64,000 bases of DNA from Sphingomonas nostoxanthinifaciens (GCF_019930585.1 NZ_CP082839.1:3670001-3734000); one strand, 5' to 3'; positions 43,682-52,941 are shown, numbered from the stretch's first letter. The notes: generated by a model from the letters alone, not told the origin. Program-made: numbers and translations.

Positions 43682-44149
43682 ATGCCGCCGCTTCAACCCC
43701 TCCTCCTGTCGATGCTCGCGCTGCTGCTGGTGGCGGCGGCGGGGCTGGATATACGCAGCCGCATCATTCCCAACATGCTCAACGCCGCGATCGCGCTGCT
43801 GGCGATCGGCTGGTGGCTGGCGGCCGGCCTGTCGGGCGCAGCAATCGCGCTGCAGATCGGCCTCGGCATCGCGATGCTCGTCCTGTTCGGCGCCGCCTTC
43901 GCCGCCGGCATGATGGGCGGCGGCGACGTGAAGCTGATCGCCGCGCTGGCGCTGTGGCTGCCGCCGGGCGCGCTGCTTGCGATGCTGGTGTGGATGGCGA
44001 TCGGCGGCGGCGTGCTGACGCTCGCAATGCTGCTGTGGCACCGCCTTCGCGCGCAGCCCGGACGCCCGGAAATTCCTTACGGCGTCGCCATTTGCGTCGC
44101 CACGCTCGCGATAATGGCAAACGCAAAATTAACTTTGCCGGCCGCATAG
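43682..44149 (+). CDS. cpaA: A24 prepilin peptidase CpaA/TadV
   Basis: Aspartic membrane protease that trims the leader from Flp-type prepilins. 155 residues, about six helices. The two catalytic aspartates are Asp23 in AAGLDIRSRIIPN and Asp82 in MMGGGDVKLIAAL (GxGD-x-KL). No methyltransferase domain, as in the Cpa/Tad type. First gene of the cpa locus; cpaB follows after 48 bases. Its prepilin substrate is not encoded nearby. Confidence 0.93.
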   Translation: MPPLQPLLLSMLALLLVAAAGLDIRSRIIPNMLNAAIALLAIGWWLAAGLSGAAIALQIGLGIAMLVLFGAAFAAGMMGGGDVKLIAALALWLPPGALLAMLVWMAIGGGVLTLAMLLWHRLRAQPGRPEIPYGVAICVATLAIMANAKLTLPAA

Positions 44150-44197
44150 CAGCGCGGGGCCCGATGGGGCTCGCTGCTTCGGGGACGAGTGACGCGC

Positions 44198-45208
44198 ATG
44201 GATGTTCGGAAGCTCATGCTGATGGTGGGGGCGTTGGTGTTCGCCGCCGTCTGCGCCGTTACGGTGCACGGCATGCTCGGCGGATCGGCCGCGCCGCAGG
44301 CGCAGGCGGCCGTGCCGCCGACGCCGACCGGGCCCGAAGTGCTCGTCGCCACCCGCCCGCTGCAGGTCGGCACGATCGTCGCCCCCGATGCATTCCGCTA
44401 CCAGCCGTGGCCCAAGGATCTGGTCGAGCGCGCTTATTATCTGAAGGGCCAGCAGCCCGCGCAGGCGCTGATCGGCACGGTCGTGCGCTACGCCATCACC
44501 GCCGGCCAGCCGATCACGCAGGGCTCGCTCATCAAGCCGGGCGATCGCGGCTTCCTCGCTGCCGCACTCGGGCCGGGGATGCGCGCGGTCACAATCTCGG
44601 TCTCGGCCCAGTCGGGCGTGGCCGGCTTCGTCTTTCCGGGCGACCGCGTCGATATCCTGCTGACGCAGGCGGTCGCCGGCGGCGGCGACGGCCAGCCGCT
44701 CAAGGTCGCCGAGACGATCGTGCGCAACGTGCGCGTGCTCGCCACCGACCAGCGCACCGACAAGGCCGCCGACGACAATGGCAAGACCGTCGTCACCGCA
44801 TTCTCCAACGTGACGCTGGAGACCACGCCGAAGCTGTCCGAGAAGATCGCGGTCGCGCAGTCGGTCGGCCAGCTGTCGCTGTCGCTGCGCTCGATCGCCG
44901 ACGACCGCATGGAGCTGGAGCGCGAGATCGCCGCCGGCGAGGTCAACGTGCCCGACACCACCGATCCGAAGGCGGAGAAGGCGATGATGCTGCAGCTCGC
45001 CTCGCGCCCCTCGGACGGCGACGCCAGCTTCTCCACCGGCGCCGACGTCTCGCGCTTCCAGCGCGCCAATGTCCCCGGCAAGCCCGAGGCCGGCGCACCG
45101 GCCGGGCCGGTCCCCGGCCCCGCGTCTTCCGCAGCCGCCCCACGCGGGTCGGTCGTCGTGGTCGCGCGCGGCGCCAACGTCACCTCCACGCCCGTCGGGA
45201 GCTTCTAG
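44198..45208 (+). CDS. cpaB: Flp pilus assembly protein CpaB/RcpC
   Basis: 336 residues, anchored by one N-terminal helix (KLMLMVGALVFAAVCAVTVHG) and otherwise periplasmic. SAF domain at about 45-110: EVLVATRPLQVGTIVAPDAF. RcpC domain next: GMRAVTISVSAQSGVAGFVFPGDRVDI. The C-terminus is a Pro/Ala-rich tail. Thought to help place the secretin. ATG 44198 is used; a GTG nine bases earlier is possible. cpaC starts four bases after the stop. Confidence 0.92.
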   Translation: MDVRKLMLMVGALVFAAVCAVTVHGMLGGSAAPQAQAAVPPTPTGPEVLVATRPLQVGTIVAPDAFRYQPWPKDLVERAYYLKGQQPAQALIGTVVRYAITAGQPITQGSLIKPGDRGFLAAALGPGMRAVTISVSAQSGVAGFVFPGDRVDILLTQAVAGGGDGQPLKVAETIVRNVRVLATDQRTDKAADDNGKTVVTAFSNVTLETTPKLSEKIAVAQSVGQLSLSLRSIADDRMELEREIAAGEVNVPDTTDPKAEKAMMLQLASRPSDGDASFSTGADVSRFQRANVPGKPEAGAPAGPVPGPASSAAAPRGSVVVVARGANVTSTPVGSF

Positions 45209-45212
45209 GCCC

Positions 45213-46706
45213 ATGCGTTCCGCTTCCTTCCTGCGCCAGGGCGGCATGGCGACATTGATCGCAGCGCTCGTCTCCGCGACGCTCGCCGCTTTGGCCTCGC
45301 CGGCGCGCGCCGAAGAGGCCGCCGGCGCCGATGTCGCGGCCGGCGCCTCGTCCACCGCGGCGCAGGCCGTGCTGCCGGCGCGCACGCTTTCGCTGTCGGT
45401 CTCCAGCGGCGAGCTGATCCGCATGCCGCGCCCGATCAGCGGCATGTTCGTCGCCGACGATTCGATCGCCGACGTGCAGGTGAAGAGCACCACCCAGCTC
45501 TATCTGTTCGGCAAAAAGACCGGCCAGACCAGCGTCTACGCCACCGACAAGAACGGCCACGTCGTCTGGTCGTCGAACGTCCGCGTCGGCAACGGCCTGA
45601 CCCAGGTCGGCGAGATGCTGCGGCTGGCGATGCCGGAAGACGACATCACCGCCACGCCCGTGGGCGGCATGGTGCTGCTCACCGGCACCGTGCTGAGCCC
45701 CAAGGATGCGGAAGAGGCCGAGCGCCTGACCGACAAATTCACCGGCGGCAGCGTGCAGATTCTCAACCGGCTGAAGATCGCGACGCCGCAACAGGTGATG
45801 CTGGCGGTCAAGATCGCCGAGGTCAGCCGTTCGGTGATCCGCAACATCGGCGTCAATCTCGCCAATCGGGCGCAGGGCAATCCGCTGTTCCACATCAACA
45901 ACGGGACGCCGGGCACGCTGACGACGAACACGACGGGGCTGGACTCGGCGTCGGGCACCACCACCGGCCAGACGATCGCGACCTTCAACGATCTTGCCGG
46001 CACCACGCTGGGCATTGCCGGCCACGTCTTCGGCGCGGATTTCATCGCCAGCCTTCAGCTCTACGAGCAGGACGGCCTCGTCACCACGCTGGCCGAGCCC
46101 AATCTCGTGGCATTGTCGGGCGAGACCGCGACCTTCCTCGCGGGCGGCGAGATCCCGATCCCGCAGAGCCAGGGCCTCGGCTCCACCTCGGTCGAGTTCA
46201 AGCAATATGGCGTCAGCCTCGCCTTCACGCCGACGGTGATGAGCGCGGGGCGGATCGCGCTGCGCGTGCGGCCCGAAGTGTCGCAGCTGTCCGACAGCGG
46301 ATCGGTCAAGGTCAACGGCTTCTCGATCCCCGCGCTCACCACGCGGCGGGTGGAGACGACGATCGAGCTGGGCTCGGGCCAGAGTTTCGCGATCGGCGGC
46401 CTGCTCCAGAACAGCCACAACAACAACACCGACAAGGCGCCCTTCCTGGGCGACCTGCCGATCATCGGCGCGCTGTTCCGCTCGAACGGTTTCCGCAAGG
46501 ACGAGACCGAATTGATCGTCGTCGTGACGCCCTATCTGGTGAAGCCGACCGACGCGAAGAACATCGCGCTGCCGACCGACGGCTATCGCATGGCGACCAC
46601 CGCCGAGCGCGTGCTGGAGGATCGCTCCTCGGTCAGCGACGGCGCCAAGAGCCGGCCGCTGCCGACCGCCGCCGGGACCACCGCGCCCGAACCGGTCAAG
46701 CCATGA
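45213..46706 (+). CDS. cpaC: Flp pilus secretin CpaC/RcpA
   Basis: Outer-membrane secretin ring subunit, 497 residues. Signal peptide to about residue 33 (SPARA); N-terminal BON/STN-like part LPARTLSLSVSSGELIRMPR; then the secretin core with VTTLAEPNLVALSGETATFLAGGEIPI, VEFKQYGVSLAFTPTV and the closing FLGDLPIIGALFRSNGFRKDETELIVVVTPYLV. Full length. Overlaps or abuts cpaD, whose lipoprotein may be its pilotin. Confidence 0.95.
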   Translation: MRSASFLRQGGMATLIAALVSATLAALASPARAEEAAGADVAAGASSTAAQAVLPARTLSLSVSSGELIRMPRPISGMFVADDSIADVQVKSTTQLYLFGKKTGQTSVYATDKNGHVVWSSNVRVGNGLTQVGEMLRLAMPEDDITATPVGGMVLLTGTVLSPKDAEEAERLTDKFTGGSVQILNRLKIATPQQVMLAVKIAEVSRSVIRNIGVNLANRAQGNPLFHINNGTPGTLTTNTTGLDSASGTTTGQTIATFNDLAGTTLGIAGHVFGADFIASLQLYEQDGLVTTLAEPNLVALSGETATFLAGGEIPIPQSQGLGSTSVEFKQYGVSLAFTPTVMSAGRIALRVRPEVSQLSDSGSVKVNGFSIPALTTRRVETTIELGSGQSFAIGGLLQNSHNNNTDKAPFLGDLPIIGALFRSNGFRKDETELIVVVTPYLVKPTDAKNIALPTDGYRMATTAERVLEDRSSVSDGAKSRPLPTAAGTTAPEPVKP

Positions 46707-46726
46707 TGCGTATGGAGACGACGGCG

Positions 46727-47092
46727 ATGATCCGCTTCCTTCCTCTCATCCTCGTCCTGCCGCTCGCCGCCTGTGCGACCGGCTACAAGGGCGTGGACAA
46801 TCCGCACCAGCCGGTGGTTTCGGCGAATGCCGCCAAGGTGCAGAACTGCCCCGATTGGTCGGTGCCGACGCTCGGCGCGAACGAAGGGCAGTCGTCCAAT
46901 TATGGCTGCGCCACGGCCATCAACCTCGCCGCGATGATCGCCGACCCGGCCGATCTCCTCCACGGCCGCGCCGACCGCTCCGGCCAGAGCGATGTCGGTA
47001 CGCGCGCGATCAAGGCATGGCGTGAGGCCGTGCCGACCTCGAAGCAGTGGCAGACGACCACGTCGGTGTCGTCGAAGGGAGGCAATCAGTGA
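46727..47092 (+). CDS. cpaD: CpaD-like pilus assembly lipoprotein
   Basis: 121 residues with a lipobox (MIRFLPLILVLPLAAC, Cys16). Core: VQNCPDWSVPTLGANEGQSSNYGCATAINLAAMIADP, the hallmark of CpaD/RcpB-type proteins (quoted here as VQNCPDW and NYGCATAINLAAMI). It is shorter than most CpaD. Two starts are possible: ATG 46703 overlaps the cpaC stop (ATGA), while ATG 46727 has GGAG nine bases before it and gives a clean signal peptide. Likely pairs with the secretin. Its end overlaps the cpaE GTG. Confidence 0.87.
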   Translation: MIRFLPLILVLPLAACATGYKGVDNPHQPVVSANAAKVQNCPDWSVPTLGANEGQSSNYGCATAINLAAMIADPADLLHGRADRSGQSDVGTRAIKAWREAVPTSKQWQTTTSVSSKGGNQ

Positions 47093-48339
47093 ACGCGCCG
47101 TTCCTTCCGCGCGGACATGTACGCGATCCGTTCAGCGCCTTCCTGTGCGATCTCGATACCGAGGATGCGGCGCGCGCGATCGCCAGCGACATGGGCTGGC
47201 CGCACGAGCGCATCCATTCGGGGGGGCTGCGCTATGCGGTGCAGAGCCTCGCCGTCTCGCCGTCGCCGGCGGTGCTGCTGGTGGACCTGTCCGAATCGGG
47301 CGATCCGCTGGAGGACATCAACGCGCTGGCCGAGGTGTGCGAGCCCGGCACGATGGTGATCGCCTGCGGGCACATCAACGACGTGCGCTTCTATCGTGAG
47401 CTGATCGCGGCCGGCCTGCACGATTATCTGGTGAAGCCGGTCTCCAACGATCAGCTGCGCGATGCCGTCATGCAGGCGCAGTCCGCGATCGCCGGCGCGC
47501 GCGCGGCGGAGACCGCGATCGAGGTGCCGCACATGATGGCGGCGGTGATCGGCGTGCGCGGCGGTGCGGGCGGCTCGATGATGGCGGTCAGCCTCGCCAC
47601 CTTGCTTTCCGAACGTGGGCGTTCGACCGGCCTGCTCGATCTCGACGTGCATTTCGGCACCGGCGCGCTCGCGCTGGACCTCGAGCCCGGACGCGGCCTG
47701 ACCGACGCGATCGAGAATCCCGGGCGCATCGACGGCCTGTTCCTCGAGCGCGCTTTGGTGCGGCCGAGCGACAAATTGGGCGTGCTCTCGGCCGAGGCGC
47801 CGATCAGCCAGCCGCTCACCGGCGACGGCCAGGCCTTCTACCAGCTTCAGGACGAGTTGCGCGGCGCCTTCGCCTGCACCGTCCTCGATCTGCCGCGCCA
47901 CATGCTGGTGCAGCATCCGGCATTGCTGCAGGATGTGAACGTCACGGTGCTGGTGACCGAGCTCACGCTCGCCGCCGCGCGCGACACGATCCGATTGCTC
48001 TCGTGGCTCAAGGCCAACGCCCCGCGGACGCGCGTGCTGGTGATCGCCAACAAGGTGCCGGCGGCGGGCCAGGAAGAAATCACGCGCAAGGAGTTTGAAA
48101 GCTCGATCGAGCAGAAGCTCGACATGCTGCTGCCGTTCGAGCCCAAGCTGACGGTACAGGCGGCGAAGACCGGCAAGCCGCTGTCGGAGGTGGCGAAGGC
48201 GGCGAAGATCGGCCAGTCGCTCGCTTTGCTGGCCGATGCGGTGCTGGACGAGGAGCGCGCCGGATCGTTGCGCGGCGCCTCGCTGCTCGGGCGCCTGCGC
48301 GAGCTGAAATTCGCCATCGCGAAGAAGCCGAAGGCCTGA
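47089..48339 (+). CDS. cpaE: CpaE/TadZ pilus localisation ATPase-like protein
   Basis: 416 residues. Residues 15-130 form a receiver-like fold (VLLVDLSESGDPLEDI, YLVKPVSNDQL); residues 145-400 a MinD/ParA-like fold. The Walker A is altered to GVRGGAGGSMMAVSLA: the usual signature lysines are missing, as in many TadZ proteins, so ATP turnover is doubtful. GLLDLDVHFGTGALALDLEPG is the Walker A' / B region. TadZ places the pilus machine at the pole. GTG start 47089, with GGGAGG upstream, overlaps cpaD's stop. Confidence 0.93.
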   Translation: MNAPFLPRGHVRDPFSAFLCDLDTEDAARAIASDMGWPHERIHSGGLRYAVQSLAVSPSPAVLLVDLSESGDPLEDINALAEVCEPGTMVIACGHINDVRFYRELIAAGLHDYLVKPVSNDQLRDAVMQAQSAIAGARAAETAIEVPHMMAAVIGVRGGAGGSMMAVSLATLLSERGRSTGLLDLDVHFGTGALALDLEPGRGLTDAIENPGRIDGLFLERALVRPSDKLGVLSAEAPISQPLTGDGQAFYQLQDELRGAFACTVLDLPRHMLVQHPALLQDVNVTVLVTELTLAAARDTIRLLSWLKANAPRTRVLVIANKVPAAGQEEITRKEFESSIEQKLDMLLPFEPKLTVQAAKTGKPLSEVAKAAKIGQSLALLADAVLDEERAGSLRGASLLGRLRELKFAIAKKPKA

Positions 48340-48349
48340 CGCGGACGGC

Positions 48350-49303
48350 ATGATCGCGATCGTCCTCCTTGCGGCGCTGCTGACGCTCGGCGGCCTGTGG
48401 TTCGTGCTCGAGCGCCGACCGGCAACCAAGACGCGCAAGCGCCGGCTGGCGGCCGTGCGCGCGCGCCACGCCCCGGACGTGGTGGAAACGCAGCTCCGCC
48501 GCATCGCCTCGCAGCGCGACAGCAAGCTCGACACCACCTTCGGCCGGCTGCTGCCCAATCCGGATCTGTTCCGCCGTCGCCTGGAGATGACCGGCCGGCC
48601 GTGGACGCTCGGCCATTATGCGCTCGCCTGCGCCGTCATCGCGATCGTGGCGTGGGTTGCGCTGCTCGCGCGCGGCGCGCCGCTGCTGCTGACGCTATTC
48701 GCCGGGCTGTTTGCCGGCATCGGCCTGCCGTACATGGTGGTCGGGCGCTTGGGCCAGCGCCGCATAGCGAGCTTCGTGCAGCGGTTTCCCGATGCGATCG
48801 AACTGCTGGTGCGCGGCCTGCGCTCGGGCCTGCCGATCTCGGAAACGCTGGCGGTGGTCGGCGTCGAGATGCCCGGCCCGGTCGGGATCGAGTTCCGCGC
48901 GGTCGCCGACCGCATGCGGATCGGCCGCACGATGGAGGCGGCGCTACAGGAAAGCGCCGATCGCCTCGCCACGCCCGAATTCCAGTTCTTTGTCATCACG
49001 CTGGCGATCCAGCGCGAAACCGGCGGCAATCTGGCCGAAACGCTCTCCAACCTCGCCGACGTGCTGCGCAAGCGCATGCAGATGCGGTTGAAGATCAAGG
49101 CGATGTCGTCCGAATCGAAGGCGTCGGCCTACATTATCGGCGCGCTGCCGTTCGTCGTGTTCGGGCTGATCTACTACATCAACCCCGGCTATATGGGCAG
49201 CTTCTTCTCCGACCAGCGGCTGGTGATCGCGGCCATGAGCGGCGGGCTGTGGATGAGCATCGGCGTGTTCATCATGGCCAAGATGATCAACTTCGAGATC
49301 TGA
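48350..49303 (+). CDS. tadB: Tad platform protein TadB (type II secretion F domain)
   Basis: 317-residue inner-membrane protein of the GspF/PilC family. N-terminal helix MIAIVLLAALLTLGGLW, two central helices (ALACAVIAIVAWVALLARG and neighbours) and C-terminal helices; the cytoplasmic F domain contains FVQRFPDAIELLVRGLRSGLPI and FFVITLAIQRETGGNLAETL, both diagnostic. It begins only 10 bases after cpaE, where the ATPase gene cpaF normally lies. Pairs with TadC. Confidence 0.94.
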   Translation: MIAIVLLAALLTLGGLWFVLERRPATKTRKRRLAAVRARHAPDVVETQLRRIASQRDSKLDTTFGRLLPNPDLFRRRLEMTGRPWTLGHYALACAVIAIVAWVALLARGAPLLLTLFAGLFAGIGLPYMVVGRLGQRRIASFVQRFPDAIELLVRGLRSGLPISETLAVVGVEMPGPVGIEFRAVADRMRIGRTMEAALQESADRLATPEFQFFVITLAIQRETGGNLAETLSNLADVLRKRMQMRLKIKAMSSESKASAYIIGALPFVVFGLIYYINPGYMGSFFSDQRLVIAAMSGGLWMSIGVFIMAKMINFEI

Positions 49304-49310
49304 GGAAGAC

Positions 49311-50294
49311 GTGGGCGGAAGCGGACCCTTCGGGCTGGACGTCACGATGGCGGCGACCTTGATGTCGGCGGCGGGCGTGTTCGCCCTGCTCGTCGCGATC
49401 TACGCCGCCGGCAGCGTGCGCGATCCGATGGCGAAGCGGGTGAAGGCGCTGAACGAACGGCGCGAGCAGCTCAAGGCCGGGATCACCGCCTCGACGCGCA
49501 AGCGCGCCAAGCTCGCCCCGTCGAGCCAGGCGACCGACCGCATGCGGGCGCTGCTCGGCAACTTCAAGGTGCTGCAGGATTCGCAGCTGAAGGCGGCCCA
49601 GACCAAGCTGATGCAGGCCGGCATCCGTTCGAAGGACGCCGCGATCAGCGTCATCTTCGCGCGCATGACGCTGCCGCTCGGCCTGGGCGGGCTCGCCATC
49701 CTGTTCGTCTACGTGCTCGACTGGTTTCCGAACTGGGGCGGGTTCCAGCGCTATCTGCTCGTCGCCGGCACCTTGGTGCTGAGCTACAAGGCGCCCGATC
49801 TGTACGTCCAGAACAAGATCACCAAGCGCACCGCCGCGATCCGCAAGGGCCTGCCCGATGCGCTCGATCTGCTCGTCATTTGCGCCGAGGCCGGCCTGAC
49901 GGTCGACGCCGCTTTCCATCGCGTCGCCAAGGAACTCGGCAAGGGCTATCCCGAGCTTGGCGACGAGTTCGCGCTGACGGCGATCGAGCTGGGTTTCCTC
50001 ACCGAACGGCGTCAGGCGTTCGAGAATCTCGCATCGCGTGTCGATCTCGAATCGATCCGCGGCGTGACCACCACGATGATCCAGACCGAGAAATACGGCA
50101 CGCCGCTGGCCTCGGCGCTGCGCGTGCTGTCGGCCGAGTTCCGTCACGAACGCATGATGAAGGCCGAGGAGAAAGCGGCGCGCCTGCCCGCGATCATGAC
50201 CGTGCCGCTGATCCTGTTCATCCTGCCGGTGCTGTTCGTCGTCATCCTCGGGCCCGCGGCCTGCTCGATCAGCGACAATATGTTGAAGAGCTGA
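49311..50294 (+). CDS. tadC: Tad platform protein TadC (type II secretion F domain)
   Basis: 327 residues, second GspF-like platform subunit. One N-terminal helix (AATLMSAAGVFALLVAIYAA), a pair of helices around 125-170, and a C-terminal helix VPLILFILPVLFVVILGP. F-domain signatures: LPDALDLLVICAEAGLTVD and QTEKYGTPLASALRVLSAEF. GTG 49311 lies just after GAGGAAGAC. Last Tad gene here; no tadD/E/F/G follow. Confidence 0.94.
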   Translation: MGGSGPFGLDVTMAATLMSAAGVFALLVAIYAAGSVRDPMAKRVKALNERREQLKAGITASTRKRAKLAPSSQATDRMRALLGNFKVLQDSQLKAAQTKLMQAGIRSKDAAISVIFARMTLPLGLGGLAILFVYVLDWFPNWGGFQRYLLVAGTLVLSYKAPDLYVQNKITKRTAAIRKGLPDALDLLVICAEAGLTVDAAFHRVAKELGKGYPELGDEFALTAIELGFLTERRQAFENLASRVDLESIRGVTTTMIQTEKYGTPLASALRVLSAEFRHERMMKAEEKAARLPAIMTVPLILFILPVLFVVILGPAACSISDNMLKS

Positions 50295-50466
50295 TCGCTC
50301 TCGCAAAACGCGCCAACTTTCTGCGCGGTTCACCAACCATCCGTAACGCGTGCGATATGAATCGTCCGATTGCGATGTGATCGCCCTCTGCGCCGTGTTT
50401 GGCACGGCTCATGCAATCCCTGGATGTGTCGCCGGAATGGTCCGGCGCATCGAAAGGGAGACTATC

Positions 50467-50580
50467 ATGACCAACTTCGCTTCTTCGCTCGCCAGCCAGA
50501 TCGGCGTCGGCCTCGTCGCATTCGCCGTCAGCGCGGCATGCATTTTCGCCGCCGCCGGCCCGGTCGCGCTGATCGCCTGA
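50467..50580 (+). CDS. 37-residue hydrophobic peptide of unknown function
   Basis: Short product MTNFASSLASQIGVGLVAF and on to AAAGPVALIA; hydrophobic and Ala-rich, one helix, no charged residue at all. AAAGGGAG sits seven bases before the ATG, and the gene lies 30 bases before a pspC-like gene with its own strong ribosome site, so it seems a true small gene. It lacks the GxxxE/Y leader of a Flp pilin. Could be a small membrane or secreted peptide. Confidence 0.55.
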   Translation: MTNFASSLASQIGVGLVAFAVSAACIFAAAGPVALIA

Positions 50581-50609
50581 CCCATCATTTTCTTGGAGAG
50601 GAGGACCAG

Positions 50610-50807
50610 ATGGTCCGCGATGATATGACCAACCCCGTCCCGAACCGCGGCAAGCTGTTCGGAACGTGCGCGGCACTTTCGGATCGCACCGGCATCGACG
50701 ACACGTTGCTGCGGATCGTCGCGATCGTGCTGCTGTTCTGGGCGTTCATGCCGACGCTCGTCGCTTACTGCGCCGCTGCAGTGGCGTTCCACCTCGATCG
50801 TCGCTGA
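50610..50807 (+). CDS. PspC domain-containing small membrane protein
   Basis: 65 residues. KLFGTCAALSDRTGIDDTLLRI is the PspC entry helix, followed by one membrane span (VAIVLLFWAFMPTLVAYCAAAVAF). PspC senses envelope stress with PspA/B in enterics; single short copies such as this are common in sphingomonads and their role is unknown. GGAGAGGAGG lies before the ATG 50610. Confidence 0.85.
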   Translation: MVRDDMTNPVPNRGKLFGTCAALSDRTGIDDTLLRIVAIVLLFWAFMPTLVAYCAAAVAFHLDRR

Positions 50808-50846
50808 GGGCCTGTCCTCCCGCACGGGCGGGAGCGAGCGGCGCCC

Positions 50847-52112
50847 TCAGTGGCCGCGATCGAGCGCCGCCTCGGTCGCGGTGGCCGGCAGCTCGGCCGC
50901 CATCGCCGCCGACACCTTCTCCGCCGCTTCCATCACGCGCAGCACGTTTCCGCCGGCGAGCTTCGCCGCATCGGCATCGCTCCATCCGCGCCGCAGGATA
51001 GCGGCGATGAGCGCGGGATAGGTCGATACGTTGCCCAGCCCCTCGGGCAGCGAATTGTCGACCCCGTCATAGTCCGATCCGAGCCCGACATGGTCGATCC
51101 CGGCCACTGCGCGGATATGCTCGATGTGCGCGATCACGTCGTCCATCGTCACGCGCGGCGCGGGATGCGCCTTGTCCCATTCGGCCAGCGCCGCCGCCGC
51201 CTTGTCGGGCTGGCCGATATAGAGGCCGCCAAACGGCGGCGCGTTGAGCCGGGTCTTCTCCGCCGAGCGATCCGCCGACCACAGCCGGTAGGCATTGGTG
51301 ACATAGCTGCGCGAATAATTGACCATCACCACGCCGCCATTGGCGGCCACCTTGCGCAGCACGTCGTCGGAGACGTTGCGCGGATGATCGTCGACCGCGC
51401 GCGCGCCCGAATGCGAGAAGATCACCGGCGCCTTCGCCACCCGCAGCGCGTCGAGCATCGTCGCCTCGCTGACGTGGCTGAGGTCGACCAGCATGCCGAT
51501 GCGGTTGAGCTCGTGCACGACCGCCTCGCCGAACGGCGTGAGGCCGTCATGTTTCGGATCGTCGGTCGCCGAATCGGCCCAGTCGATCGTGCGCGAATGA
51601 GTGAGCGTCAGATAGCCCGCGCCCAATGCCTTGTAGGTGCGCAGGATCGCGAGCCGGCCGTCGATCTGGCCGCCGCCCTCCACCCCCATCATCGATGCGA
51701 TCCGGCCCTGCGCATGGATACGGCGCACGTCGGCAGCGGTGGTCGCCAATGCGAGCACCTGCGGGTAGCGCGCGACGATCTGCTTCACGAGATCGATCTG
51801 CTCGAGCGTTTCGATCACTTGGCTGTCCTGCGGCAGATCGGCCGAGACGTAGACCGACCAGAACTGGCCGCCGACCATGCCCCGCCGCAGCATCGCGATA
51901 TCGGTGTTGTAGGGCACGGGCGCGCGATCGAGCCCGGCAGTGAGATCCTTGGTCCAGCGCCCCTCGCCCTCGCGCCCGCGCAGGCTTTCCGGCCAATCAT
52001 TATGCCCGTCGATCAGCGGCGTCGCCTTCAGGATGCGCGCGACGCGCGTCTCGATCGGGTCGGCGGCGATGGCGGGGCTGGCGAGGAGGGCGGCGAGGAG
52101 GAGCGAGCGCAT
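50847..52112 (-). CDS. exported membrane dipeptidase, M19 family
   Basis: Zinc dipeptidase related to renal dipeptidase, 421 residues, with a signal peptide (MRSLLLAALLASPAIAA). Metal ligands: LIDGHNDWP (His-x-Asp) near residue 35, the bridging Glu in GVEGGGQ, His in VDLSHVSE, His in IFSHSGARAVDDHPRN, and Asp in GLGSDYDG. All five are present. Likely acts on dipeptides, including D-containing ones, in the periplasm. ATG 52112 is used since it begins the signal peptide. Overlaps nothing; the phosphoesterase gene ends 39 bases upstream of its start region. Confidence 0.94.
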   Translation of the reverse strand: MRSLLLAALLASPAIAADPIETRVARILKATPLIDGHNDWPESLRGREGEGRWTKDLTAGLDRAPVPYNTDIAMLRRGMVGGQFWSVYVSADLPQDSQVIETLEQIDLVKQIVARYPQVLALATTAADVRRIHAQGRIASMMGVEGGGQIDGRLAILRTYKALGAGYLTLTHSRTIDWADSATDDPKHDGLTPFGEAVVHELNRIGMLVDLSHVSEATMLDALRVAKAPVIFSHSGARAVDDHPRNVSDDVLRKVAANGGVVMVNYSRSYVTNAYRLWSADRSAEKTRLNAPPFGGLYIGQPDKAAAALAEWDKAHPAPRVTMDDVIAHIEHIRAVAGIDHVGLGSDYDGVDNSLPEGLGNVSTYPALIAAILRRGWSDADAAKLAGGNVLRVMEAAEKVSAAMAAELPATATEAALDRGH

Positions 52113-52151
52113 GACGCCGACGATGGCGGCGCGCGGGCGCGGCGGCAAGCC

Positions 52152-52880
52152 TCAGGCCGGCATCGCCCGCGCGATCGCCTCCAGCGCGCCGTCCGCCACG
52201 CGCAGTTCGTTGAACGAGGGCGGCGTTGTTCGCAGCCGTTCGGACAATGTGCCCGCGCCGATCAGCCGCACCGTGCGCCCTGCCCAGCGCCAGGGCATGT
52301 CGAAGCCATCATGGACATGGCCGCTCAGCACCGCATCGGCGCCCGCCTCCGCCAGCATCCTTAGCGCCTCGACGCCACCGGCGGTGTCGCCGTGACCGGT
52401 AAAGTCGGTGCGCACCAGCGGATGGTGGCAGGCGACGAGCGCGATCGCGCCGGGCGGCTTGGCGTGCAGCATCGACAGCGCCGCGACGAGCCCGGACCTC
52501 GACACCCGCCCCCATGACAGCCGGCGCAACTGCAGCCGCGCGGTCGTCTTGAGCGGCACGAGGATCACGTCGGGCAAGGCAAGCGGCCGCGCGACCGCGC
52601 CCGAAACCGCGCGGAAGCGGCGATAGGGATCGAGCAGCCGCGCTGCCGGATTGAAGTAAGGCAGATCATGATTGCCGGGCTCGACCGTCACCGGCACCGC
52701 CAGCGCCTTCAGCCACTCCGCCGCCGCCGCAAACTCGCGCCGGCGCGCGCGCATCGTCAGGTCGCCGGTGCAGATCACCGCGTCAGGCCGCTCGGCGCGC
52801 ACCGCATCGGCGAACCAGCGCAGCGCGGCGGCATCCTCGCGCCCGAAATGCAGGTCGGAGACATGGAACAGCCGTGCCAT
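52152..52880 (-). CDS. metallophosphoesterase (calcineurin-like)
   Basis: 242 residues with every motif of the family: SDLHFG (Asp9, His11), TGDLT, PGNHDLP, ACHHP and SGHVHDG. Probable di-metal phosphodiesterase of the CpdA/UDP-diacylglucosamine hydrolase group; substrate unknown. No signal peptide, cytoplasmic. Precedes the M19 dipeptidase gene on the same strand by about 40 bases and could share a transcript. Confidence 0.92.
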   Translation of the reverse strand: MARLFHVSDLHFGREDAAALRWFADAVRAERPDAVICTGDLTMRARRREFAAAAEWLKALAVPVTVEPGNHDLPYFNPAARLLDPYRRFRAVSGAVARPLALPDVILVPLKTTARLQLRRLSWGRVSRSGLVAALSMLHAKPPGAIALVACHHPLVRTDFTGHGDTAGGVEALRMLAEAGADAVLSGHVHDGFDMPWRWAGRTVRLIGAGTLSERLRTTPPSFNELRVADGALEAIARAMPA

Positions 52881-52941
52881 GCCGCGATCAGCGCACGATC
52901 GCGCGACCGGGTTCCGTAAGAGGCCGGCGTCCGTTGCGGCG

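Noticed and set aside
50467..50580. Flp-type prepilin after tadC
   Set aside because: No Gly-x4-Glu-Tyr cleavage and assembly motif and no charged leader.
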